A stretch of DNA of 44,097 nucleotides, from NCBI GenBank assembly GCA_023430065.1, contig JAEZCG010000038.1, positions 1-44,097 of the forward strand, in the 5' to 3' direction. The stretch comes from Pseudomonadota bacterium. Lineage in GTDB: Bacteria; Pseudomonadota; Gammaproteobacteria; Burkholderiales; SHXO01. This document shows positions 34,176 through 40,420 of this stretch, in pieces. The notes beneath the pieces are model-generated. The model was not told the origin of the DNA. It did not search any database and worked only from the letters and a program-made list of their open reading frames with translations. The position numbers were made by a program, and so were the translations under genes. Numbering within the stretch: the first letter of the stretch is position 1; each line of letters begins with the position of its first letter.

Positions 34176-34646
34176 GTGAACGCTCTCACGGTCCTCGGCA
34201 TTTCATCGGCTGTCGCGTCAGCCCTGGTCGGCGGCGTCTTCTTCGCATTCTCGACCTTCGTCATGCGCGCACTGGCAGGAATGCCACCGTCCCAGGGCGT
34301 TCTGGCCATGCAGCGCATCAACCTCGCGGTGATCAATCCCTGGTTTCTGGGCGTGTTCCTGGGGACCGTGCCGCTGCTCGCCGTCACCGCGCTCTTCGCG
34401 CGGGGCGACCCGCACGCTCTCGGCTGGCTGCTGAGCGCCTTCGTCCTGTACCTGGTCGGATCGACAGGGGTCACCATGGCCTTCAACGTGCCGCGCAACA
34501 ACAGACTCGCCGCGCTGGAACCGGCTTCGAACAAGGCAGCGACTTACTGGCCGGCCTATGCGCGCGAGTGGCTCTGGTGGAATCACGTGCGCTGCGCCGC
34601 CTCCCTGCTCGCAGCGGTCGCTGCGGCGCTGGCCGTTGCCCGCTAA
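34176..34646 (+). CDS. DUF1772 membrane protein
   Basis: A 156-residue protein with four hydrophobic spans: SSAVASALVGGVFFAFSTFV, NPWFLGVFLGTVPLLAVTAL, LLSAFVLYLVGSTGVTMAF, and a last one near the end. MAFNVPRNNRLAAL and WNHVRCAAS are typical of DUF1772 (anthrone oxygenase-like) proteins. Role unknown. The GTG at 34176 has AGGG five bases upstream and is preferred over the GTG at 34164. Confidence 0.88.
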   Translation: MNALTVLGISSAVASALVGGVFFAFSTFVMRALAGMPPSQGVLAMQRINLAVINPWFLGVFLGTVPLLAVTALFARGDPHALGWLLSAFVLYLVGSTGVTMAFNVPRNNRLAALEPASNKAATYWPAYAREWLWWNHVRCAASLLAAVAAALAVAR

Positions 34647-34705
34647 GATGGCGCGAGCAGTCGTTCCCGAACTCGAGAACCGCCTTATTTCTCCAGGAGA
34701 ACTGC

Positions 34706-34960
34706 ATGCTCGAACTTCGCCCCAGCTGCGAATGCTGCGACAAGGACCTGCCGCCGGACTCGGCCGATGCCCGCATCTGTTCGTTCGAATGCACCTTCTG
34801 CGTCGCTTGCGCCGACGACGCATTGGGCGGAACGTGCCCCAACTGCGGAGGAGAACTGGTGGCACGCCCCCGCCGCCCGGCGAGTAAGCTCGCCAGCCAT
34901 CCGCCGTCGACGAAGCGCATCTACAAGCCGGCCGGGTGCGCAGGCGCGGTTCGGGCATGA
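34706..34960 (+). CDS. DUF1272 zinc-ribbon-like protein
   Basis: An 84-residue cytoplasmic protein. The first 50 residues are packed with cysteines (SCECCDKDLPP, CSFECTFCVACAD, TCPNCGGELV), the arrangement of DUF1272. They probably bind one or two zinc ions. The basic, proline-rich tail is unstructured. AGGAGA lies five bases before the ATG. The following 283 bases up to the oxyR stop contain no gene I can support. Confidence 0.9.
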   Translation: MLELRPSCECCDKDLPPDSADARICSFECTFCVACADDALGGTCPNCGGELVARPRRPASKLASHPPSTKRIYKPAGCAGAVRA

Positions 34961-35243
34961 CCCGATGCTGAAGATCCTGCGGACTATTGCCGCCCTGCGC
35001 ACGTGCGATCTCGCGGAGGCCCGTCAGCCCATCTGACCGGACAGCATGGCATGCGTGGCTCCACGGTCGTTCTTCGCGTGGGTGGGCTGGAACGACGTAT
35101 TCGTACCGGTCGAGAGCGTCGTGCGGGGCCGACGACATCTTCCGCCACCCGGTCGATGCGCACGGCGCCGCCCTAATGCCGGCCGCCCAAGTGCCGGATG
35201 AAAGCCCTGACGCCGCGCCGTACATCGCCTGTGCGGACAGCAC

Positions 35244-36188
35244 TCAGCGCCGCTTCGGCGCCCGCGCAGGTGCTCTCGCCCTGCTCTTCTCCCGTGCCCG
35301 CGCGACGATGAACTCCGCCAGCAGGTCGAAGTCGCGTCGGTGTGCGCTGGTGGGTCGCGTGGCGAGCGCGATGTCGCGCGCGGGCACCTGCGAGGAGAAC
35401 GGCCGCGCCACGAGACCGGTTCCATTGAGGATGCCCGCTTTCAGCGTCATCTCAGGAAGCAGGGTCACGCCCAGGCCTCCTTCCACCATCTGGATCAGGG
35501 TGGTCAGGCTGGTCGCCTCCACCATCGATGCGTCATTGGCTCTACGCGTGCCGCAGGCCGCAATGGCGTGTTCCCGCAGGCAGTGCCCCTCTTCCAGCAG
35601 CAGGATCTCGCCTTCGCGCAGGCTGCGCACCGCCACTTCCCTCGGCTGCGCCAGCGGGTCGTCGGCGCGCGCGACGAACCAGAACTCGTCCTTGAACAGC
35701 TTGCGCGTCAGCAGTTCGCCCGTGTCATAGGGCAACGCGATCAGTGCGACGTCCAGGTCGCCCGCGCGCAGGCGCTCGAGCAGGCGCTCGGTCTGGTCTT
35801 CGCGCAGGTAGAGCTTGAGGTCCGGGTGCTCGGCTCGCAAAGGCGGCAGCAGACCGGGCAGCATGAACGGCGCGATGGTGGGAATCACCCCCAGCCGCAG
35901 GGTTCCGGACAGCGGCTTCTGCGCGAGCAGCGCCACCTCCACCAGATCCTGCGCCTGTGCCAGCAGCGTGCGAGCGCGCTCGACCACTTCACTGCCCACG
36001 TCGGTCAGCCGCACCCGGCGCGTGTCACGCTCGACGAGCTCGACACCCAGCAGGTTCTCCAACTCCTTGATCCCGGCCGACAGCGTGGACTGCGTGACGA
36101 AGCAGGCCTCGGCGGCGATACGGAAGTTCAGGGACTCGGACAGGGCGACCAGGTAGCGCAGCTGGCGCAGGGACGGGAGGGTGGCCAT
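35244..36188 (-). CDS. oxyR: LysR-type peroxide sensor OxyR
   Basis: A 314-residue LysR regulator. The winged helix at residues 1-60 (LRQLRYLVALSESLNFRIAAEAC, then TQSTLSAGIKELENLLG) is followed by the periplasmic-binding-like effector domain. The two redox cysteines of OxyR are kept: Cys203 and Cys212 in LLLEEGHCLREHAIAACG, nine residues apart as in E. coli Cys199/Cys208. TSLTTLIQMVEGGLGVTLLP also matches OxyR. Peroxide forms the disulfide and switches the protein to an activator of antioxidant genes. It diverges from the peroxiredoxin-glutaredoxin gene, a likely target. Seven-base tandem repeats begin six bases upstream of its ATG and leave no normal ribosome-binding sequence. Confidence 0.95.
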   Translation of the reverse strand: MATLPSLRQLRYLVALSESLNFRIAAEACFVTQSTLSAGIKELENLLGVELVERDTRRVRLTDVGSEVVERARTLLAQAQDLVEVALLAQKPLSGTLRLGVIPTIAPFMLPGLLPPLRAEHPDLKLYLREDQTERLLERLRAGDLDVALIALPYDTGELLTRKLFKDEFWFVARADDPLAQPREVAVRSLREGEILLLEEGHCLREHAIAACGTRRANDASMVEATSLTTLIQMVEGGLGVTLLPEMTLKAGILNGTGLVARPFSSQVPARDIALATRPTSAHRRDFDLLAEFIVARAREKSRARAPARAPKRR

Positions 36189-36194
36189 GGCTGG

Positions 36195-36264
36195 CTCGTG
36201 ACTCGTGACTCGTGATTCGTGATTCGTGACTCGTGACTCGTGACTCGTGACTCGTGACTCGTGG
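36195..36264. repeat. Ten-copy 7-bp tandem repeat upstream of oxyR
   Basis: The unit CTCGTGA (plus strand) occurs ten times in a row; units 4 and 5 read TTCGTGA and the last CTCGTGG. The tract occupies the leader of oxyR, between its ATG (36186-36188) and a palindrome at 36273-36287. Because seven is not a multiple of three and the tract is pure, gain or loss of units by slipped-strand pairing would alter spacing before the oxyR start. Confidence 0.97.
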
Positions 36265-36272
36265 GGATGCTA

Positions 36273-36287
36273 ATCGATTTTATCGAT
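36273..36287. promoter_or_regulatory. Candidate LysR-type operator between oxyR and the peroxiredoxin gene
   Basis: ATCGATTTTATCGAT is a perfect inverted repeat with a three-base centre. It contains T-N11-A and ATC-N9-GAT, both LysR-box patterns. It sits in the divergent promoter region of oxyR and the peroxiredoxin-glutaredoxin gene, where OxyR would be expected to bind. Further partial elements (CTATT at 36302) may complete a second half-site. Confidence 0.5.
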
Positions 36288-36395
36288 CGTAACCAGAGAA
36301 ACTATTCGTTGGAGTGAATGAGTGCGGGCTGGCATAGTGACGCTCGTCGCAGCACGGGCTGCAATGAAGTCATCGACCCACCAAGGAGGGAAAGT

Positions 36396-37133
36396 ATGTC
36401 CGATAACCGCGAAGGTCAACGCGTTCCGAACGTCACGTTCCGCGTCCGAGAGAACAACGAGTGGAAGAGCGTGAGCACCGACGATCTGTTCAAGGGCAAG
36501 ACCGTGGTCGTGTTCTCGCTCCCCGGTGCATTCACGCCGACCTGCTCCTCCACGCACCTGCCGCGCTACAACGAACTGGCGCCGGCGTTCTTCGCCAACG
36601 GTGTCGACTCGATCCTGTGCGTGTCGGTCAACGACACGTTCGTGATGAACGAATGGGCGAAGGACCAGGAGTCCGAGCACATCACGCTGGTTCCGGACGG
36701 CAATGGCGAGTTCACCGACGGCATGGGCCAGCTGGTCGACAAGTCCGACCTGGGCTTCGGCAAGCGTTCCTGGCGCTATTCGATGCTGGTGCGCGACGGC
36801 GTGGTCGAAAAGATGTTCATCGAGCCGAACAAGCCGGGCGACCCGTTCGAGGTGTCGGACGCCGACACCATGCTCAGCTACATCAACCCCAACGCGAAGA
36901 AACCCGACCAGGTGGCAATCTTCACCCGCGAGGGCTGCAGCTTTTGCGCAAAGGCGAAGGCGCTGCTCACCGAGCTGGGATACGACTACGCCGAGGTGCC
37001 GCTGCCCCACACGGTGCGCACCAAGGTCGTCGGCGCACTGGCGAATGCCAAGACCGTTCCGCAGATCTACATCAACGGCCAGTACATCGGCGGTGCGGAA
37101 GAGCTGGAGCGCTGGGCGCGCAAGGCGGCTTGA
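36396..37133 (+). CDS. Peroxiredoxin-5/glutaredoxin hybrid peroxidase
   Basis: A 245-residue fusion. Residues 1-165 are a Prx5-type peroxiredoxin with peroxidatic Cys50 in [15 protein letters not shown]. Residues ~170-245 are a glutaredoxin with the dithiol C181SFC184 and [17 protein letters not shown]. Such hybrids reduce hydrogen peroxide and alkyl peroxides with glutathione, the attached glutaredoxin recycling the peroxiredoxin. AAGGAGG eight bases upstream fixes the ATG. It is divergent from oxyR. The next plus-strand gene is a pyridine nucleotide-disulfide reductase that may supply reducing power. Weak CATAGT at 36333-36338 could be its -10. Confidence 0.95.
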   Translation: MSDNREGQRVPNVTFRVRENNEWKSVSTDDLFKGKTVVVFSLPGAFTPTCSSTHLPRYNELAPAFFANGVDSILCVSVNDTFVMNEWAKDQESEHITLVPDGNGEFTDGMGQLVDKSDLGFGKRSWRYSMLVRDGVVEKMFIEPNKPGDPFEVSDADTMLSYINPNAKKPDQVAIFTREGCSFCAKAKALLTELGYDYAEVPLPHTVRTKVVGALANAKTVPQIYINGQYIGGAEELERWARKAA

Positions 37134-37144
37134 TCGAAATCCGG

Positions 37145-37447
37145 TGCCATCCCGGGCACCACAGCGAGGATCCCTCGCTGCGCTCGGGATGACACCGGCC
37201 TCGAGTCAACACCCCGGGTGTCGCGTGGCCAACGGCACGTCCCAACGGTGTCAATTCAAGCCTTGGCCGAGGAATCCTCGCCGTCCGCCAACGGTGTCGC
37301 GCCGAGCCGCAGGCGAGGAATCCTCGCACGACCCCGACGGTGTCATTCCGAGCCCTGCCGCGACCCCCGACGGTGTCATTCCGAAGCCGCAGGCGAGGAA
37401 TCCTCGCAGTGCTGTCAAGGACAGGATCTCTCCCTGCCCCTGAGATG
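37145..37447. repeat. Largest cluster of dispersed palindromic repeats
   Basis: The 412-base gap between the peroxiredoxin and reductase genes has no gene. It contains CACAGCGAGGATCCCTCGCTGCGCTCGGGATGACAC, several CGACGGTGTCATTCCGA words (at about 37336 and 37371), and two exact copies of GCCGCAGGCGAGGAATCCTCGCA (near 37306 and 37386). The core GCGAGGAATCCTCGC is a 7-bp-arm palindrome. The cluster ends near GAGATGAC at 37447. The remaining 100 bases before the next gene hold only its ribosome site (AAGGAG at 37529). Confidence 0.75.
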
Positions 37448-37545
37448 ACGTCAGCGCACGCATGACGCCAAAGGTAAGAGCCGCACCAAGCGGCAGGACT
37501 GCACGGACGCAACGTCCAAACCCAGAGCAAGGAGCATTCACAGCA

Positions 37546-38988
37546 ATGAGCACCATGCATGTCGATGTCGCCGTGATCGGCGCCGGAACCGCCGGCCTCG
37601 CGGCCTACCGCGCGGCCGTGGCGGCCGGCAAGCGTGCAGTCATCATCGAGGGCGGGCCCTACGGCACCACCTGCGCCCGCGTCGGTTGCATGCCCAGCAA
37701 GCTGTTGATCGCTGCCGGGGACGCCGCTCACGTGGCGCACAAGTGGGGCGAGTTCGGCTTGCGCCTGCACGGCGGAATCGAGGTGGACGGCCGCGCGGTG
37801 ATGGCGCGCGTCAGGCGCGAGCGCGATCGCTTCGTCGGCTTCGTGCTGAAGGGCGTGGACAACATTCCCGGCTCCGACCGGCTGCGCGGCTACGCCCGCT
37901 TCACCGGCGATCGCACCTTGGAAGTGGACACGGGTACGCACGTGCACTTCGACCGCGCGGTGATCGCCACCGGCTCGTCACCCGCGATCCCGCCCCTCCT
38001 GCGCGGTGCCGGCGAGCGGCTGATCGTCAACGACGACATCTTCGACTGGGATACGCTGCCCGCCTCGGTAGCAGTGTTCGGCCCGGGCGTCATCGGGCTG
38101 GAACTCGGTCAGGCCTTGCACCGGCTGGGCGTGCGCGTGCACATGTTCGGCAGGGATAACCTGGTCGGACCCTTCACCGACCCGGTGGTTCGCAGTTACG
38201 CGCAGCGCACCTTCGCGAGCGAGTTTCCGCTCGACGCCGACGCGCACATCGCGCGCATCGAGTACACCGGCGAAGCCGTAGAGCTCGATCACGTGGGTGC
38301 CGACGGCGTGACGCGGACGATCACGGTCGACTACGTCCTCGCTGCGACCGGCCGCACGCCGAACGTGCGCAAGCTTGGCCTCGAGAACACGGGGCTCGCG
38401 CTCGATGCACGCGGCGTGCCGTTGTTCGACCGTTACACGATGCAGTGCGGCGACAGCCACATCTTCATCGCGGGAGACGCCAACAACGACCTGCCACTTC
38501 TGCACGAAGCGGCCGACGAGGGCCGCATCGCGGGCGAGAACGCGGCCGCGTACCCGTACCTGCGCGCCGGTCTGCGCCGCACGCCGCTTGCAGCGGTGTT
38601 CTCCGATCCGCAGCTCGCGGTGGTGGGCGCACGGTATGCGGACTTGAAGCGCGATGAGATCGTGGTCGGCGAGGTGTCGTTCGAGAATCAGGGCCGCAGC
38701 CGGGTGATGCTGCGCAACCGCGGTCTGCTGCACGTGTATGCCGACATCGACAGTGGTGCGTTCCTGGGCGCCGAGATGATCGGGCCGGACGCGGAGCACA
38801 TCGGTCACCTGCTGGCCTGGGCGCACCAATGCGGCCTGAGCGTCGAGCGTATGCTCGAGATGCCCTTCTACCACCCGGTGGTGGAGGAAGGCCTGCGCAC
38901 CGCGCTGCGCGATGCCAAGGCAAAGCTGGATCAGGCGAAGATCGATCGGGCGAGAGTCGATCGCGAGCGCGAACGCCGGGCCGCCTGA
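37546..38988 (+). CDS. Pyridine nucleotide-disulfide oxidoreductase (dihydrolipoyl dehydrogenase-like)
   Basis: A 480-residue FAD flavoenzyme. GAGTAGLAAYRAA binds FAD, and the redox disulfide is C43/C48 in TTCARVGCMPSK. The NAD(P)H-binding loop is GPGVIGLELGQAL and the second FAD motif is HIFIAGDANNDLPLL. The C-terminal His-Glu pair is in YHPVVEEGL. It is annotated as dihydrolipoyl dehydrogenase by most similarity, but no 2-oxoacid dehydrogenase genes are nearby. Its position after oxyR and the peroxiredoxin-glutaredoxin gene is like the glutathione amide reductase of Marichromatium, so a glutathione- or related disulfide-reductase role is a fair alternative. The 30-residue charged tail (LDQAKIDRARVDRERERR) is unusual. 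Confidence 0.9.
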   Translation: MSTMHVDVAVIGAGTAGLAAYRAAVAAGKRAVIIEGGPYGTTCARVGCMPSKLLIAAGDAAHVAHKWGEFGLRLHGGIEVDGRAVMARVRRERDRFVGFVLKGVDNIPGSDRLRGYARFTGDRTLEVDTGTHVHFDRAVIATGSSPAIPPLLRGAGERLIVNDDIFDWDTLPASVAVFGPGVIGLELGQALHRLGVRVHMFGRDNLVGPFTDPVVRSYAQRTFASEFPLDADAHIARIEYTGEAVELDHVGADGVTRTITVDYVLAATGRTPNVRKLGLENTGLALDARGVPLFDRYTMQCGDSHIFIAGDANNDLPLLHEAADEGRIAGENAAAYPYLRAGLRRTPLAAVFSDPQLAVVGARYADLKRDEIVVGEVSFENQGRSRVMLRNRGLLHVYADIDSGAFLGAEMIGPDAEHIGHLLAWAHQCGLSVERMLEMPFYHPVVEEGLRTALRDAKAKLDQAKIDRARVDRERERRAA

Positions 38989-39036
38989 ACGGCGACCGGC
39001 ACCGTCTCCTCCCCCTGGGCGCAAAGACCAGGCTTC

Positions 39037-39062
39037 AGCCGCACCCGGGTGCGGCTTTTTTT
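39037..39062 (+). terminator. Rho-independent terminator after the reductase gene
   Basis: AGCCGCACCCGGGTGCGGCT is a perfect 20-base inverted repeat, followed at once by a run of seven or eight T. It lies 49 bases after the reductase stop and ends the plus-strand transcript before the convergent solute-binding protein gene. Confidence 0.92.
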
Positions 39063-39074
39063 GGTGTGTGGGAC

Positions 39075-39872
39075 TTACTCGGCGGGCGGTCGGTGCTGGA
39101 CGCCGTACTTCGCGTAGATCGCGGCGATGGTGCCGTCGGCGAGCAGTCTGTCGAGAACCTGATTCACCGCCTCGACCAGCGCCTGATCGGACTTGCGCAG
39201 CCCGATCGCGATGTTCCAGGTGAGCTCGGGGGTCTGGTCGAAGGCATTCACGAGCTGCAGCCCGGCATCCGGGTTCCTGGCGATATAGTAGCTGAGCCGC
39301 GCACCGGACACCACCGCACCGTACAGCTCGCCCTTGCGCAGATCATCGACGAGGTCCGTCTCGAACGCGTAGGGCGAGGTCGTCAGCCCCTGCTTGCCCA
39401 GCACCATGCTGGCAATCGAGTTGATCATGACGCCAACCTTGCGGCCCTTGGGGATTTCGCGGAAGTCGTTCACGGCCTGATCGCTCTGCGACATCCCCAG
39501 CGCGACGCCGGAACGGTGATACGGCCGGCTCAGCAGCAGTCTGCCCTTGTGCACCCCGGGATCGGCCACCGTGTCGAACAGCATGTCGCAGTTGACCGTG
39601 TTCGCACGCCGGCGCGGGAAGATCCATTCCGTGCTCAGGTTCAGCCCTAGCCCCGCGGCAATCGCGCGACCCAGCTCCACCTGGAATCCCGGATCGTCCG
39701 CCTTGTTGCTCGCGAACGGCAGCGCATCGTCGTTGGCGCACATCGAGATCTGGCCCAGCTGCCTGACCTCTGCCAGGGTGCGGGCCTGCGCAGAAGCCTG
39801 CACGAGGCAGGCGAGCATGACACCGGCGAGCATGGCCGGTAACCAGGTGTATCGCACGCGAGAGGTCATCAT
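39075..39872 (-). CDS. XoxJ/MoxJ-like periplasmic substrate-binding protein
   Basis: A 265-residue secreted protein of the family 3 solute-binding fold. Signal peptide: WLPAMLAGVMLACLVQASAQA. The mature part runs QISMCANDDALPFASN, GFQVELGRAIAAGLGL and ends ADGTIAAIYAKYG. No ABC permease or ATPase gene is nearby. Instead it follows a cytochrome and PQQ alcohol dehydrogenase, as XoxJ/MoxJ proteins do; these are thought to help mature or hold the dehydrogenase. The ATG overlaps the cytochrome stop (4 bases), which implies coupled translation. Confidence 0.88.
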   Translation of the reverse strand: MMTSRVRYTWLPAMLAGVMLACLVQASAQARTLAEVRQLGQISMCANDDALPFASNKADDPGFQVELGRAIAAGLGLNLSTEWIFPRRRANTVNCDMLFDTVADPGVHKGRLLLSRPYHRSGVALGMSQSDQAVNDFREIPKGRKVGVMINSIASMVLGKQGLTTSPYAFETDLVDDLRKGELYGAVVSGARLSYYIARNPDAGLQLVNAFDQTPELTWNIAIGLRKSDQALVEAVNQVLDRLLADGTIAAIYAKYGVQHRPPAE

Positions 39873-40261
39873 GGATTCTGCGGCTCTTCGCCGGGCTTGA
39901 GATTGCGGATGAACTTGACGATCAGCCAGATCTGATCGTCGTTGTAGACGCTGCCGAAGGCCGCCATGCGGCCAGGCATTCCCTTCTTGATGCGGTTGAA
40001 CAGGGCTTGGTCAGTACTCACCGAGTTCATCAGCTGCGGCCCCTTGCCGGCATGACGGCCGTAGTCCTCATGGCAGAAGCCGCAGATGTTGCGGAAGTTG
40101 GCCTTGACGTCGAAGGTCTTGACCGCCGGCGTCGCGGGGGTACTGTCCTGCGCATGCGCACCGCCTGCCAGGACGGCGGCGACCATGGCAGCGCCCAGCA
40201 GCCGATGGGGCATCCTCGATTGCCTGATACTCGATTGCCTGATACTCGATTGCATTTCCAA
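39869..40261 (-). CDS. Periplasmic c-type cytochrome, electron acceptor of the dehydrogenase
   Basis: A 130-residue monoheme cytochrome. The signal peptide is MPHRLLGAAMVAAVLAGGAHA. The heme motif is CGFCH and the likely sixth ligand is the Met in GRMAAFG. The N-terminus before the signal peptide is an in-frame repetition (SSIRQSSIRQSRM). The TTG at 40261 is chosen because GGAGG lies seven bases upstream; an ATG at 40213 would give a leaner signal peptide. It sits between the PQQ dehydrogenase and the binding protein, the place of XoxG, and should take electrons from the dehydrogenase. Confidence 0.88.
   Translation of the reverse strand: MEMQSSIRQSSIRQSRMPHRLLGAAMVAAVLAGGAHAQDSTPATPAVKTFDVKANFRNICGFCHEDYGRHAGKGPQLMNSVSTDQALFNRIKKGMPGRMAAFGSVYNDDQIWLIVKFIRNLKPGEEPQNP
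40215..40253 (-). repeat. 15-bp tandem repeat in the cytochrome leader codons
   Basis: CTCGATTGCCTGATA occurs twice in tandem followed by CTCGATTGC. The 15-base unit keeps the reading frame and encodes repeated SSIRQ ahead of the signal peptide. A change in copy number would alter only the length of the N-terminus. Confidence 0.9.
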
Positions 40262-40353
40262 TTCATTGCCTCCGGCCCGGTTGCACCAACGTCTGCATGT
40301 AACGCACGACCCACGGGCCAGTGGACCGCAGCGAAGAAACGGTCAGACTCAAG

Positions 40354-40382
40354 AAAAAAGGAGCGGGGAAGTCCCTCCCCGC
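40354..40382 (-). terminator. Intrinsic terminator after the PQQ dehydrogenase gene
   Basis: On the minus strand GCGGGGA and TCCCCGC pair around a six-base loop (GGGACT), followed by two bases and a run of six T. It starts 38 bases after the dehydrogenase stop codon and stands before the cytochrome gene, so it should reduce or prevent read-through to the downstream genes. Confidence 0.85.
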
Positions 40383-40420
40383 CCCTTGCATGCTGCCTTG
40401 CAGCCTGTGCTGCGAAACGA

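Noticed and set aside
34961..35243. Small open frames between the DUF1272 gene and oxyR
   Set aside because: None has a ribosome site, signal peptide or recognisable motif; the stretch looks non-coding.
37145..37447. Possible CRISPR array in the repeat-rich gap
   Set aside because: Repeats are irregular in length and spacing, are themselves palindromic across whole units, and no cas gene is present.
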